A stretch of DNA of 64,000 nt from Streptomyces sp. CG4 (GCF_041080655.1 NZ_CP163525.1:434001-498000); one strand, 5' to 3'; numbered from the stretch's first letter, positions 18,601 through 27,655 are shown. A program made the numbers and translations. Notes: a model not told the origin generated them from the sequence alone.

Positions 18601-19850
18601 CAGATGATCCAGCACGCCTTGATGTGTCCGTCGGCCATCTTCCGGAACATCTCGACCGTGCCCTTGCCGACGCCGTCGGCGCGCAGGGCGCCCGGCTCCA
18701 GCTCCCACAGCTCCTCGACGAAGGCCCGGTCGGCGTCCACGAGGACGGACCGCTGCCCGGGCAGCCCCGGCCCCATGTAGCCCATCTCCCGGCCGCCCAT
18801 GGCGTTGGGCTGGCCGGTGAGCGAGAAGGGCCCGCTGCCGGGGCGGCAGATCGCGCCCGTGGCGAGATGCAGGTTGACCAGGGCGTTGGTGTTCCAGGTG
18901 CCGTGCGTGGACTGGTTCAGGCCCATCGTCCAGCAGCTCGCCCACTCCCCCGCCTCGCCGATCAGCCGCGCCGCTTCCCGTAGGTCGTCCTCCGGGATGC
19001 CGGTGATCTCAGCGACGGTGGCGGGCGGGTAGTCGGCGAGGAAGGCGGGCATCGCCTCCCAGCCCTCGGTGTGCGCGGCGATGAAGTCGGGGTCGGTGTG
19101 GCCGTTCTCCTGCAGCAGGTGCAGCAGCCCGTTGAGCAGGGCCAGGTCGGTGCCCGGCTTGAGCTGCAGAAACAGATCGGCCTTGGCGGCGGTGGTGGTG
19201 CGCCGCGGGTCTACGACGATCAGCCGGGCGCCCGCCGACTTCACCCGGTCCATCATCCGCAGGAAGAGGATGGGATGGCAGTCGGCCATGTTCGAACCGA
19301 TGACGAGGAAGACATCGGCGTGGTCGAAGTCCTGGTACGAACCGGGCGGCCCGTCCGCGCCCAGCGACAGCTTGTAACCGGTGCCGGCGCTCGCCATGCA
19401 CAGCCGGGAGTTCGACTCGATCTGGTTGGTCCGGATGAAGCCCTTGGCCAGCTTGTTCGCCAGGTACTGCGCCTCCAGGCTCATCTGCCCGGAGACATAG
19501 AGGGCGACCGCGTCCGGCCCGTGCGCGTCGGCGATCGCGCGCAGCCGCCGGCCGGTCTCGGCGACGGCGTCCGCCAGCGCCGCGGGCTGCGGTTCCTCGC
19601 CGCGTTCCGCTCGTACGAGGGCGGTGGTCAGCCGACCCGGGGCGGCGAGCATGTCCGCGGTGGTCGCGCCCTTGGTGCACAGTCGGCCGGAGTTCGCCGG
19701 GTGCGCCTTGTCCCCCGACGCCTTCAGGGCCGTACGCCGCCCGTCCGGTCCCCTGCCGATGTCCAGGACCATGCCGCAGCCCACACCGCAGTACGAGCAG
19801 ACGGTCCGCACCGTCGTCGTGTCCTCGCTCCGCGAGCCCGGCGCGGCCAC
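15690..19850 (-). CDS. Assimilatory nitrate reductase fused to a CysJ-like diflavin reductase
   Basis: 1386 residues. N-terminal 4Fe-4S ligands C18, C21, C25 and C58 ([15 protein letters not shown]) precede the molybdopterin oxidoreductase domain (to ~residue 540; [17 protein letters not shown]-like [10 protein letters not shown]) and the dinucleotide-binding domain ([14 protein letters not shown]...). After a Pro/Ala linker come a CysJ-type lead-in ([12 protein letters not shown]), flavodoxin ([13 protein letters not shown]), FAD-binding ([12 protein letters not shown]) and NADPH-binding ([17 protein letters not shown]) domains. It should reduce nitrate with NAD(P)H without a separate reductase. 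GTG 19850 follows GGGAGG; the open frame beyond it lacks family sequence. No nitrite reductase or transporter is nearby. Confidence 0.93.
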   Translation of the reverse strand: MAAPGSRSEDTTTVRTVCSYCGVGCGMVLDIGRGPDGRRTALKASGDKAHPANSGRLCTKGATTADMLAAPGRLTTALVRAERGEEPQPAALADAVAETGRRLRAIADAHGPDAVALYVSGQMSLEAQYLANKLAKGFIRTNQIESNSRLCMASAGTGYKLSLGADGPPGSYQDFDHADVFLVIGSNMADCHPILFLRMMDRVKSAGARLIVVDPRRTTTAAKADLFLQLKPGTDLALLNGLLHLLQENGHTDPDFIAAHTEGWEAMPAFLADYPPATVAEITGIPEDDLREAARLIGEAGEWASCWTMGLNQSTHGTWNTNALVNLHLATGAICRPGSGPFSLTGQPNAMGGREMGYMGPGLPGQRSVLVDADRAFVEELWELEPGALRADGVGKGTVEMFRKMADGHIKACWIICTNPVASVANRKTVIEGLEAAELVVTQDVFTETETNAYADVVLPGALWTETEGVLVNSERNLTLARPAADPPGEATADWRIIAAVARAMGYEKGFAYDSAEEIFEEIKRAWNPATGWDLRGVSYERLRSTPVQWPAAAVDGPDRNPIRYVGEDGSPTFPTASGRAVFYARPHIPAAEMPDDDYPYVLNTGRLQHQWHTLTKTGKVAKLNKLDPGPFVEVHPQDAAGLGLADGDSVEVASRRGRAVLPAVVTDRVRPGCCFAPFHWNDLFGEYLSVNAVTSDAVDPLSFQPELKVCAVSLTKVATPVTVRAPAPVSTPAAPEAPSEVVPPATPPALAPFGLDPAPPPVLAEHERRYLIGFLAGIPSGTPGVPVLPPDAPFSPEHALWVNGVLAGMYSRSEAAPATAPGAGGSPLPPAPHTDTPRRQVVILWASQTGNAEEFATATADRLAADGHRASLLPMEEADPSALPSESDLLLITSTFGDGDAPDNGAGFWDALASPDAPRLQGRRYAVLAFGDSSYDDFCGHGRRLDRRLEELDAIRLAPRTDCEPDYETDAGAWLDQVLTALRNGQVLTPSKGTEQPAASPVPAAPAAARPGRPAPATARLTGNRLLSLPGAGKEVRRFTFDTRDSDTPLVYEAGDALAVHPVNQPELVTEWLAVTGLDADAAVEVKNAGEVPFAEALLRHLDITRVTPDLLRFAADRTRDPRELRKLLRPDNKGELARWSWGRQAVDVVAEFGVRAGAQEWAELLGRLQPRLYSICSSPLTDPHLVSLTVSVVRYENLAGRPRQGVCSSFLADAEPGTPVPVRVQRAPHFRPPADPATPAVMVGPGTGVAPFVGFLEERRARGHRAPNWLFFGEQHRATDFYYEDELTAFLAEGTLTRLDTAFSRDQRAKVYVQDRMREHGPLLWSWLRDGAHFYVCGDASRMAKDVDQALREIATVHGGLAETEAAAYVKQLAADKRYVRDVY

Positions 19851-19928
19851 GGGCGCCTCCCCTCTCTGTGCTCGACCTGTTCTCACCCTTCGCAACCGTA
19901 CGAACCCCGCATTACGCCGGTGTCTCCA

Positions 19929-19945
19929 CCCCTGATCAGCAGGGG
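19929..19945. promoter_or_regulatory. Inverted repeat upstream of the nitrate reductase gene
   Basis: CCCCTGATCAGCAGGGG has perfect 6-bp arms with a 5-base centre, 79 bases upstream of the GTG start. It could be an operator for nitrogen control or part of a leader. A clear GlnR consensus was not found. Confidence 0.4.
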
Positions 19946-20030
19946 TTACGCCCACCGCACAGGGTGGGGAGCGCGGGTGTGAGCACGGGGGCCTGCGCAG
20001 ACGGGCACATCGCCCGCGCCGCGAAGACGA

Positions 20031-20071
20031 GGGTGCCCGGTCCCGCGGTGAGCCGTCGGGACCGGGCACCC
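20031..20071 (-). terminator. Strong hairpin after the lamin-tail protein gene
   Basis: A perfect 15-bp stem (20031-20045 pairs with 20057-20071) with an 11-base loop begins 27 bases past the stop of the lamin-tail gene. There is no T-tract, as is usual in streptomycetes. It separates that gene from the nitrate reductase promoter region. Confidence 0.8.
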
Positions 20072-20097
20072 AGTGGTTGGTTCAGGGGACCAACGGG

Positions 20098-20655
20098 TCA
20101 GTGGCCGCGGACGTCGTGGCTGTGGGGGGCGGCGTCGCGGTGACGGACTCCCGCACGGTGGGACACGCTGCCGTGCTGCCGGCCGGTCTGCGCACTGCGG
20201 CGGCCCCAGGAGACGGCGTCGATGATCCGGCCGTGGGCGTCGCGCAGGGTCGCGCTGTCGGCGCTGACGTCCCACACGCGCGTGCGGAGGTCCTGGTAGA
20301 GGTCGGTCGCGGTGTTCCGGCCGACGCCGGTGTGGACACGGACGGTGGCCCGGCCCGCGAGCCGGACGTGGTGGAAGGTGTAGGTGTGGCCGTCCCGGTC
20401 GGACAGCTTCCAGTTGTCCAGGTTCATCGCCCGGCGGGAGCTGTTCGTGATGCCCACCCACTGCTTGTTCAGCGAGCTGTTGGCACGGTCGTCCCGGCCC
20501 TGCCGGTTGTGCTGCACGCTGCTGATGTACACCACTGCGTGCGGACGGACCGGCTCCCGGCCGGCGGCCACGGCCGAAGGCGCCACGGCACCCACTACGG
20601 CGGCGGCCACGGCAGCGGTCGCGGTCAGACGGCGGACGGAAGAAGAAACGGACAC
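20098..20655 (-). CDS. Secreted lamin-tail-domain protein
   Basis: 185 residues. A signal peptide (SSSVRRLTATAAVAAAVVGA, then APSAVAAG) is followed by an Ig-like lamin tail domain: VYISSVQHNR, WVGITNSSRRAMNLDNWKLSD, HTYTFHHVRL, VRVHTGVG, RVWDVSADSATLRDAHGRIID. The C-terminus is His/Arg-rich. LTD proteins are secreted or surface proteins whose ligands are mostly unknown. GTG 20655 follows GGGGGA. It is a monocistronic unit, closed by a 15-bp hairpin. Confidence 0.88.
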   Translation of the reverse strand: MSVSSSVRRLTATAAVAAAVVGAVAPSAVAAGREPVRPHAVVYISSVQHNRQGRDDRANSSLNKQWVGITNSSRRAMNLDNWKLSDRDGHTYTFHHVRLAGRATVRVHTGVGRNTATDLYQDLRTRVWDVSADSATLRDAHGRIIDAVSWGRRSAQTGRQHGSVSHRAGVRHRDAAPHSHDVRGH

Positions 20656-21010
20656 AAGGTCCCCCTTCAAAGGATGCGTACACCCGCGCCAACGCGACAT
20701 GACGGCCGCGGACCGGCACGAGTGCGTTGAGCGAGTCGGCGGCCGGTCGGCCGCACACGCACACCCTGCAACCTTCGCCCGACTTTGTGCGGAAAACGCG
20801 CGTGGCATTACGGATCCAGCAGCAATCCATGACTCTCACATGCAAGGACCATTTATGTCCTGAAAGCTGGCGATTGACGAGACCTTGGGCTTAGGTGCCC
20901 GGAAGACACGAGCCCGAGGCACTCGGTCACCGGCTCGCGCCACCCCGCCGCCACGGGTGCGTTCACCCGAAAGTGAGTAACGCACCCATGGGCTGACCGG
21001 AGTAGCCGCG
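20656..21010. other. Intergenic region with no gene
   Basis: 355 bases between the lamin-tail gene start and the end of the PEP mutase-like gene. The right side holds the latter's hairpin (20955-20987). The AT-richer stretch 20770-20880 is the likely promoter and leader region of the lamin-tail gene. No convincing reading frame was found. Confidence 0.6.
20955..20987 (-). terminator. Hairpin downstream of the PEP mutase-like gene
   Basis: GGGTGCGTT (20955-20963) pairs with AACGCACCC (20979-20987), and additional CAC/GTG pairing inside leaves a small CCGAAA-type loop. It begins 24 bases beyond the stop codon of the minus-strand gene ending at 21011. Confidence 0.7.
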
Positions 21011-21880
21011 TCAGTGGGTCTTCGGGCCGTTCGCCGTGCGCCGTGCGGTCACCGCACTGTTCACCGTGCCGAAGTCCGCCGCGCCCGCCATCGCGCCGTA
21101 GGTACCCGAGCCCAACAGCTCGGCGGCCACGCGCTGGACGGTCCCGTACGCGGTCTGGGCGAGCGCGGTGCCCACGCTGACGCGGCGGACGCCGACTGCT
21201 TCGAACTCCTTCACCGGCGGCGCGCCCGGGCCCGCCATCACGTTGACCGGCAGGGAGCTGCGGCGGACCAGTTCGGCCACCGTGTCCACGTCCACGAGCC
21301 CGGGCACGAACAGGCTGTCGGCGCCCGCTTCGGCGTAGGCCGCCGCCCGGGACAGCACGTTCTCCACGCGGTCCTCCGGGGCGCCGATGCCGAACAGGAA
21401 CACGTCCGTGCGCGCGTTGATCCACAGGCCGGACAGCCCCGCCTCCTCGGCTGCGGCACGGGCCGCGCGCAGTCGTACGGCCTGGTCGGGCAAGCCGTGG
21501 AGCGGCCCGCCGGGGGCGAGGGAATCCTCGAGATTGACACCGACCGCGCCGGCCGCGATCACCGCACGGACGGTGGCCGCGACGTCTTCGGCGCCGGGGC
21601 CGTAACCCCCCTCGATGTCGGCACTCACCGGCACGTCGACCGCGTCGGCGATACGCCGTACGGCCTCGGCCATCTCCTCCCGGGTCAGGCCATGGCCGTC
21701 GGACCGGCCCGCCGACCAGGCGATGCCCCCGCTGGTCGTCGCGATCGCCCGCGCACCCGCCTGGGCGATGAGCGCCGCGCTCGCCGCGTCCCACGCGTTG
21801 GGCAGCACCAGCGCGCGGCCGTCGGCGGGTGTGTGCAACGCACGCAGGGTGTCGGCCAGTTCTCGCTGGGCGTTGTTCAT
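21011..21880 (-). CDS. Isocitrate lyase/PEP mutase superfamily enzyme
   Basis: 289 residues of the PEP mutase/methylisocitrate lyase-like group. LPNAWDAASAAL is the usual N-terminal signature, VPVSADIEGGYG contains the metal-binding Asp/Glu pair, and GVNLEDS and INARTDVFL are conserved barrel strands. The KKCGH lyase loop of true isocitrate lyases is absent; the matching position reads DIEGGYG. It may therefore act on 2-oxo acids, oxaloacetate or P-C compounds, and the reaction is not assignable. ATG 21880 begins MNNAQRE. It stands alone and ends in a hairpin. Confidence 0.88.
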   Translation of the reverse strand: MNNAQRELADTLRALHTPADGRALVLPNAWDAASAALIAQAGARAIATTSGGIAWSAGRSDGHGLTREEMAEAVRRIADAVDVPVSADIEGGYGPGAEDVAATVRAVIAAGAVGVNLEDSLAPGGPLHGLPDQAVRLRAARAAAEEAGLSGLWINARTDVFLFGIGAPEDRVENVLSRAAAYAEAGADSLFVPGLVDVDTVAELVRRSSLPVNVMAGPGAPPVKEFEAVGVRRVSVGTALAQTAYGTVQRVAAELLGSGTYGAMAGAADFGTVNSAVTARRTANGPKTH

Positions 21881-22013
21881 GTGCGGTCCCTTCGGCAGTG
21901 GTGAATGTCGGTCCGGCTCAGTTGGTGGACGTCGGGACGCGGCCTCGTCGGGTCGTCGTCCGGTCGTGCTGTGGCTTGTGTGCGTGCGGTGGCTTGTGCG
22001 GGGCGTGGCCCGG

Positions 22014-23411
22014 TCAGGCCATCAGCCCGGGAAAGTGCGCCATGGCCAAGTGGGTCGCGGCGAAGGCGCGCCAGGGGCGCCAGGCGGCGCCGCCCTCGCC
22101 GCCCCCAACGGCGTCATCGGACTCGGCGCCCGCCTCTCCCCCACGCGCCGCGTCCGCGCGGCCTACGGCCGGGAACGCGTCGTCGTAACCCAGTCGCATC
22201 GCGATGCACTGAGCCGTGTCCTCCGTGACACCAGGGACGGCGGCCAGGCCACGGATCAGGTCCGCCAGTGATGAACCGCCGTCGAACAGCGTGTCGTCGC
22301 GCGCGGCAGCCAGGGCCAGGGCCCGGACGGAGTCTGCCGTGTCCACCGGCAGTCCCGCACCCTTCAAGTCGGCTGCGGCCACGGTCTGAGCGGACGGGAA
22401 GAGGTGGGTCAGGCCGTGGCCGAGCCCTGGAACCGGCTGACCGGCGGCCTCGACGAGGGCAGCCATCCGTTCGCGCACCAGCGGCCGGCCGGCGTCCTGG
22501 TCGAGGACCGCGTCCACAGCGATCTCGAACGCTCCCCAGGCGCCCGGCACCCGCAGTCCCGGGCGGGCCGCGATCAGCGGGCCGACCAGCGGATCGTCGG
22601 CCAGGGCCGCCTCCGCCGGGGCCATGTCCGCGTCCACGCCGAAGATCCGGCCGACGCGCTCCACGACATGGATCAGCCCTTCCCAGAACGGCAGATGGGC
22701 TCGCAGCAGCAGATGGTCCGCGCCGCCCGCGCACACCTCCAGCAGCCCGGCCGCACCGTCCAGGCTGATCGTGCGCCGGTACACACCCTCCCGCACCGAC
22801 TCCACGCCCGGTACGGCACGCTCGGCGAGGTACGCCAGCAGTGCGGGCCAGTGCAGCGGCGGTGCGAAGGGCAGCCGCAGCACCAGCCCGCCGTCCGCCA
22901 CGAGCCGGTCCGCTCGCCTGCGCCGGCTGCGCAGTTCCACCGGCGAGGCCTGGAACACCTGCCGCATGTCCCGGTTGAACTGCCGTACGCTGCCGAACCC
23001 GGACGCGAACGCCACATCGGCGACCGTCAGGTCGGTGTCGTCCAGCAGCCGGCGTGCGAAGTGTGCGCGTCGTGAGCGGGCGAGCTGGTCCGGGGTCACC
23101 CCCAGGTGCTGGGTGAACAGCCGCCGCAGATGCCGGGGCGACACGGCGAGCCGGGCGCCGAGCGCGGCCTCGGTGCCGGTGTCCAGCGCCCCCGAGATGA
23201 TCAACTGCACGGCCCTGCAGAGCAGTTCGGGAACGTCGGCGGCGACCGGCCCGGCCACCCGCCAGGGCCGGCACCGCAGACACGCCCGGAACCCGTTCGC
23301 CTCGGCCGCCGCCGGGAGCTCGAACATGCGCACGTTCTCCGCGAGCGGCTGTGACCCGCAGCCCGGTCGGCAGTAGATGCCGGTGGTGACCACGGCCGAG
23401 TAAATCGTCAT
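22014..23411 (-). CDS. Ada-AlkA fusion: methylphosphotriester sensor with AraC HTH and 3-methyladenine DNA glycosylase
   Basis: 465 residues. An Ada-type zinc/methyl-acceptor domain has cysteines C14, C18, C44 and C47 (YCRPGC and CLRC). An AraC-type HTH follows (ALGARLAVSPRHLRRLFTQHLGVTPDQLARSRR is split across the two helices), then AlkA N and a helix-hairpin-helix glycosylase domain (RALALAAARDDTLFDGG, GVTEDTAQCIAMRLGYDDAF). It would sense alkylated DNA, activate the adaptive response and excise 3-methyladenine. A TAG directly upstream forces ATG 23411, so the domain lacks the usual ~24 N-terminal residues before the first Cys pair. The last ~35 residues include a Gly/Ala-rich insertion. 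Confidence 0.92.
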   Translation of the reverse strand: MTIYSAVVTTGIYCRPGCGSQPLAENVRMFELPAAAEANGFRACLRCRPWRVAGPVAADVPELLCRAVQLIISGALDTGTEAALGARLAVSPRHLRRLFTQHLGVTPDQLARSRRAHFARRLLDDTDLTVADVAFASGFGSVRQFNRDMRQVFQASPVELRSRRRRADRLVADGGLVLRLPFAPPLHWPALLAYLAERAVPGVESVREGVYRRTISLDGAAGLLEVCAGGADHLLLRAHLPFWEGLIHVVERVGRIFGVDADMAPAEAALADDPLVGPLIAARPGLRVPGAWGAFEIAVDAVLDQDAGRPLVRERMAALVEAAGQPVPGLGHGLTHLFPSAQTVAAADLKGAGLPVDTADSVRALALAAARDDTLFDGGSSLADLIRGLAAVPGVTEDTAQCIAMRLGYDDAFPAVGRADAARGGEAGAESDDAVGGGEGGAAWRPWRAFAATHLAMAHFPGLMA

Positions 23412-23580
23412 GCCCCAGTTCTAGGCGATCGCCCACCCCTGATGCTGGCCAGATTCGGACGTGACGGTGACCACCACGAGGATCCGGGCTGATCCCATGG
23501 CGTGGCTCCCGCAGACGTCCCGTCAGCGCATTCTGCGGCATCGACCGCTCCCACGAAGGGGACGAACAGCAGGTTGGGTC

Positions 23581-24333
23581 TTACGGAGCCGTCTGTTTCA
23601 GGGTGCGGCCGAGGAGGGGCAGCAGGCGGTCCCAATGGCGCTGTAGTGCGGCGGGGTTGAAGGCGTCCGTGTCGGACATGGTGAAGCCGTGGACGGTGCC
23701 GGGGTAGATCTCGGAGGTGTAGCCGACACCCGCGGCGTCCAGGGCCTGGTTGAGCTCGCCGAGGGCCTCGGGCGTCATGTCGGTTTCGGCGTGGCCGAGG
23801 TGGACCTGGGCGGTGAGCCGGGAGAGGAGGCGGTGCCGGCTGTCCGGGTCGTCGGCGCCCACGGGGCCGTGGAATCCGGCGACGGCGGCCACTTGGCCGG
23901 GGTGGGCCGCGGCGGTGCGCATCGCCAGGAGGCCGCCTATGCAGTAGCCGGTCACCGCGACCGGTCCGGTGCCGACCTCGGGCTGGCCGGTCAGGAACCT
24001 GAGGTAAGCGTCGGCGTCGCTCAGGATGCGTTCGGCGGTGTGCGCCTCGATCAGGGGCATCACCTGGGCGATGACCGCGGGCCTGACCTCTTCTCCGATG
24101 TGCTCGGGAAGTTCGATCAGCGGTACCGGGCCGTGCCGGTAGAAGAAGTTGGGGACGAGCACGTAGTACCCGTGCCCGGCGAGTTCGCAGGCCATCTCCC
24201 GCAGCACGGGCCGTATGCCGAAGGCGTCCGCGTACATCAGCACCCCTGGGTGCCGCTCGCCACGGTCGGGGAAAGCGGCGAAGGCGTCTGCATGACCGTC
24301 CGCGGTGGGAATCTGCAACGTCTTGGTGGGCAT
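23581..24333 (-). CDS. Dienelactone hydrolase family alpha/beta hydrolase
   Basis: 250 residues. The nucleophile elbow GYCIGG supplies Cys as in dienelactone hydrolases, with later Asp (GHAETDMTPE) and His (YPGTVHGFTM) completing the triad. The N-terminal strand PGVLMYADAFGIRPVLREMA fits the family. The enzyme hydrolyses esters or lactones in the cytoplasm. ATG 24333 (MPTKTLQ) follows AGGAG; a longer frame to 24450 has no site. No catechol-pathway genes are nearby, so the substrate is unknown. Confidence 0.92.
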   Translation of the reverse strand: MPTKTLQIPTADGHADAFAAFPDRGERHPGVLMYADAFGIRPVLREMACELAGHGYYVLVPNFFYRHGPVPLIELPEHIGEEVRPAVIAQVMPLIEAHTAERILSDADAYLRFLTGQPEVGTGPVAVTGYCIGGLLAMRTAAAHPGQVAAVAGFHGPVGADDPDSRHRLLSRLTAQVHLGHAETDMTPEALGELNQALDAAGVGYTSEIYPGTVHGFTMSDTDAFNPAALQRHWDRLLPLLGRTLKQTAP

Positions 24334-24505
24334 GAATGCTCCTGTCGTGGTTGATGAGTCGAGCCTGTGATCAACACGACGGAGGTGGTGCCCGCGCAGC
24401 GGCGCAAGATCCTCGATCGAACAGCGGGCCCGCACCGGCCCGTACGGCACTCAGAAGAGCACCGGGTCACCAATCCGTGAGTGGCGCAACGCCGTCCCGG
24501 TAGTC

Positions 24506-24906
24506 ATGGCCACACAGCATAGCCCAGCGCCCAAAGAGCCGACGGCGCTTGGAAACACTCCCCCGTTCGGAGAAGGCGCGCCAGCGGACGAGCGCGGAGC
24601 GCGGAAGCTGCTGGAGCGGCGGCCCTCGGCCACCCCCGGAATCGAGGCGGATGCCTCCCAACGCAAGGCCGGGGAAGTGGCCGACGCGCAGCGGCGCGGC
24701 GATGTGTCCCAGGAGACGGCGCCCGACGATCTCCTGACCATGGTGCTCGCCGCGGCCCAGGGGTGGTTCTGGGCCGCGGAGGGCGTCACCCCCGAGGAGT
24801 TCAGCCGGTCCTGGCCAGCACAGCAGCCGGCCCAGCACCGCGCGGCGGTCGTCGAAGCCGCCGCCCGCCGGCTGACCGAGCGGAACACCGGGGAGCAGCG
24901 GCCTCG
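24506..24906 (+). pseudogene. C-terminal stub of a TetR-family regulator
   Basis: The open frame encodes RRGDVSQETAPDDLLTMVLAAAQGWFWAAEGVTPEEF and RAAVVEAAARRLT in separate stretches. This is the usual C-terminal helical end of TetR ligand domains, where a D(L)L-LALA-W segment precedes R-(A/V)-V-EA-RRL. The DNA-binding HTH is absent, and the frame runs on into the argS 3' end, so the native stop is also lost. The 650-base space 24334-24984 otherwise holds only the dienelactone hydrolase promoter. It is one of three such regulator stubs in the window. Confidence 0.6.
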
Positions 24907-24984
24907 CGCCTTGGCACATCGCGGAACGCCTCCGGGGAGTTGCGACCCCGCGCCGTGGCGCATGGGACAGCCGGCTCCGTCTGC

Positions 24985-26646
24985 CTACATCCGTTCCGGT
25001 GCCGTGACTCCGAGCAGTCGTAGTCCGTTGCACAGGACCAGTCTGCTCGCCTCCGTCAGCCACAGCCGGGCGCGGGTGAGGTCGTCCGCCTCCTCGTCGG
25101 CCCGTGGCAGGACCCGGCAGGCGTCGTAGAAGCGGTGGTACGTGCCGGCCAGCGCCTCCAGGTAGTACGCCACCCGGTGCGGTTCGCGCAGCGTGGCCGC
25201 CGTGGCCACGACCTGCGGGAACTCGGCCAGCATGCCCAGCAGGTCCACCTCCCGCTCATGGGTGAGCAGGGCAGGCTCGAAGTCCTCCGGAGCGCCCTTC
25301 CCGATCCCGGCTTCCCGCGCCTTGCGCAGCACGGAGCAGGGCCGGGTGTGCGCGTACTGCACGTAGTAGACCGGGTTGTCGTTCGACTGCCGGGTCAGCA
25401 GGTCGATGTCGAGGTCGATCATCGCGTCCACGCTGGCCCGGGCCAGCGCGTACCGCGCGGCGTCGACGCCGACCGCCTCGGTGAGGTCGTCGAGTGTGAG
25501 GACCGTACCCGCCCGCTTGCTCATCCGGACCGGTGTGCCGTCCTTGACCAGGTTCACCAGCTGGCCGATCAGGATCTCCAGATTCCGGTCCGGGTCATCG
25601 CCGAAGCAGGCCGCCATGGCCCGCATCCGGCCCACATAGCCGGCGTGGTCGGCGCCGAGCATGATGACGACCCGTTCGAAGCCCCGGGACCGCTTGTTCA
25701 GGTAGTACGCGCAGTCCGCGGTGAAGTACGTCCAGGAGCCGTCGCTCTTGACCAGGACCCGGTCCTTGTCGTCGCCGAAGTCCGTGGTGCGCAGCCAGAC
25801 CGCGCCCTGGTCCTCGAAGACGTGACCGCCGTCGCGCAGGCGGGCGAGGGCGGCGTCCAGGTCGCCCCGGTCGTGCAGATCCTTCTCGTTGAAGTAGGTG
25901 TCGAAGTGGGTTCCGAACGCGGCGAGCGAGGTCTTGATCTCGTCGAACATGAGCTCCGTGCCCACCGCCCGGAACGCGGCGTAGCACTCGGTGTCCGGGA
26001 GGTCCAGGGCGCCGGGCCGCCTGCGCAGTACGGCTGCCGCGATCTCCTCGATGTAGGCGCCGCTGTAGCCGTCTTCTGGTACCGGTGAGCCGTGCGCCGC
26101 GGCGAGCAGTGAGCGCACGAAGCGGTCGATCTGTACGCCGGCGTCGTTGAAGTAGTACTCCCTCGACACATCCGCGCCCGCAGCTTCGAGCAGCCGGGCC
26201 AGCACATCGCCGACGACCGCCCAGCGGGCTCCGCCGATGTGTACCGGGCCGGTGGGGTTGGCGGAGACGAACTCCAGGTTGAGCCGCAGGCCGCCGAGCC
26301 GGTCGGTGCGGCCGTAGGCGTCGCCGGCCAGGACGATGTCCCGTGCCAGGGCGCCGATCGCCGCGCTCTCCAGCGTGATGTTCAGAAATCCGGGGCCCGC
26401 GACCTCGGCTTTCGCGACTCCGGCGGCCGCGCCCACCAGGGGCGCCAGCACCTCGGCGACGGCCCGGGCAGGCAGACCCGCCGACTTGGCGAGCTGCAGG
26501 GCGACGTTGGTCGAGTAGTCGCCGTGGCCGCGGTGCCGGGGGCGCTCCACGCGGATCTGCTCGGGCACCTCGGCTGAGATGCGTCCGGACTGGAGGGCCG
26601 TGTGGATGCCGTCGGAGATGACGGCTACGAGATCTGCTGGAGTCAC
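24985..26646 (-). CDS. argS: Arginyl-tRNA synthetase
   Basis: 553 residues, full length for a class I ArgRS. The N-terminal tRNA-binding additional domain (to ~80), catalytic NPTGPVHIGGAR (HIGG at 136-139), the KMSKS-equivalent VRMSKRAGT (374-380) and the C-terminal DALR anticodon domain (NPVYYVQYAHTR...) are present. It charges tRNA-Arg. Streptomycetes usually carry an essential argS elsewhere, so this copy, set among remnants and beside a DauR-like regulator, may be a second, conditionally expressed or resistance-type enzyme (inference). The stop lies next to the TetR stub, and no terminator hairpin is obvious. Confidence 0.95.
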   Translation of the reverse strand: MTPADLVAVISDGIHTALQSGRISAEVPEQIRVERPRHRGHGDYSTNVALQLAKSAGLPARAVAEVLAPLVGAAAGVAKAEVAGPGFLNITLESAAIGALARDIVLAGDAYGRTDRLGGLRLNLEFVSANPTGPVHIGGARWAVVGDVLARLLEAAGADVSREYYFNDAGVQIDRFVRSLLAAAHGSPVPEDGYSGAYIEEIAAAVLRRRPGALDLPDTECYAAFRAVGTELMFDEIKTSLAAFGTHFDTYFNEKDLHDRGDLDAALARLRDGGHVFEDQGAVWLRTTDFGDDKDRVLVKSDGSWTYFTADCAYYLNKRSRGFERVVIMLGADHAGYVGRMRAMAACFGDDPDRNLEILIGQLVNLVKDGTPVRMSKRAGTVLTLDDLTEAVGVDAARYALARASVDAMIDLDIDLLTRQSNDNPVYYVQYAHTRPCSVLRKAREAGIGKGAPEDFEPALLTHEREVDLLGMLAEFPQVVATAATLREPHRVAYYLEALAGTYHRFYDACRVLPRADEEADDLTRARLWLTEASRLVLCNGLRLLGVTAPERM

Positions 26647-26918
26647 GCGCCCGACGCTAGCGGAGCCGACGGGGTCGCTGACATCGAATTTTCCGAGGCG
26701 GGGGCGGCGTGCGCCGCTCGCCGGGCGGGAGTCGCCCGGCAGATGCCGGAGATTGAGAGGCCGATACGGGAGTGGTGAAGCCGTTGCCGCGAGTTGAGGG
26801 GCCGCTGCTCACCAGCCGGTGACGCGTTCCCATACGGGGTGTCCGGAACGGCCAGGGCGTTCACAGGCGGGTTCGCGGAGGGCTGTCCGCTTCCTTCGGA
26901 AGGGCGGGGTCCTGGCGG

Positions 26919-27545
26919 CTACTTCGCGTAGTTGTAGACGGTCGCGCGGGACACACCGAGCAGGTCCGCGATGGTCTGTGCCGCATCGCGGGAGGCGAAG
27001 TAGCCGTCGCGCTGGAGCTGTCGCACGAGTGCCTTCTTGTCCTCCCGGCTCAGCGACCGGGGCGTCGCGGCGCGCTCCGCGGCATGCGCCTCCACCGCCT
27101 GGCGCAGTTCGCGCGCGTTGCGGTCCCGGAGCGTCTCCAGGGGCTGGTCGCGGTGCTCGGTGTCCGTGGCCACCAGGTTGGACAGCGCGAGGGTCACCGG
27201 TGACAGGACGGACACGTCGAGGTTCAGGCAGAGGGCGGCGACGTACTCCCCCGCGGCGTTCTTGATGCCGATCGACGTGCTCTTCGCCGGGCGACCGTCG
27301 GGGAACTGATTGGGGTAGTTCTGGATCACGCTCGGGTAGTGGGGATCCTGGATGCGAGCCAGGCCCAACTCCGTGGCGGAGTCGCCGACCTGGCGGCCGG
27401 AGAGGTTGTTCTCGATCGCCCGAATCGCATGCTCCGGATCCCGCAGATCGTGTAGCACCACTTCGCACAGGCCTGGGAACATGCGCCCCAACGCTACGGC
27501 GATCTTCTCGGCCTCACCGATGAGGTGTGCGTCAGCCTCGTCCAC
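26919..27545 (-). CDS. YheO/DauR-like PAS-HTH transcriptional regulator
   Basis: 208 residues. The N-terminal YheO-like PAS domain contains CEVVLHDLRDPEHAIRAI, YPNQFPDGRPAKSTSIGI and EYVAALCLNLDV. The C-terminal DauR-type HTH is SREDKKALVRQL...ASRDAAQTIADLLGVSRATVYNYAK. DauR represses D-arginine catabolism in Pseudomonas; ligands of actinobacterial relatives are mostly unknown. GTG 27545 follows GAGAGG. The gene reads toward argS on the same strand with a 272-base gap, so a shared arginine-linked role is suggestive but unproven. Confidence 0.9.
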   Translation of the reverse strand: MDEADAHLIGEAEKIAVALGRMFPGLCEVVLHDLRDPEHAIRAIENNLSGRQVGDSATELGLARIQDPHYPSVIQNYPNQFPDGRPAKSTSIGIKNAAGEYVAALCLNLDVSVLSPVTLALSNLVATDTEHRDQPLETLRDRNARELRQAVEAHAAERAATPRSLSREDKKALVRQLQRDGYFASRDAAQTIADLLGVSRATVYNYAK

Positions 27546-27587
27546 GGAAACCTCTCGGCAAGATGCGATTAGACCAACCGTCCATTC

Positions 27588-27604
27588 CTAGATTGTCAGT
27601 CTAG
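27588..27604. promoter_or_regulatory. 17-bp near-perfect palindrome upstream of the DauR-like gene
   Basis: CTAGATTGTCAGTCTAG is symmetric at 14 of 17 positions, with outer arms CTAGA/TCTAG and inner TG/CA. It sits 43 bases upstream of the regulator start in a region with TCTAAT as a possible -10. It is probably the autoregulatory site. Confidence 0.55.
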
Positions 27605-27655
27605 AGGAGACGCGGCGATTGTCCAGCAGGCTCGTCGACTGGGCCAAGTCGGAAC

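Noticed and set aside
14862..18983. A 1373-residue open frame on the plus strand
   Set aside because: It is antisense to the nitrate reductase and CtaG genes, has no recognisable motif and results from high third-position GC in the real genes.
19860..20000. GlnR-type nitrogen-control boxes before the nitrate reductase
   Set aside because: GTAAC-like pieces occur but not with the expected spacing and partner half-site; only the 19929-19945 palindrome was kept.
26809..27468. A 219-residue minus-strand frame overlapping the DauR-like gene
   Set aside because: Out-of-frame shadow with Arg/Pro-rich sequence; the PAS-HTH frame explains the region.
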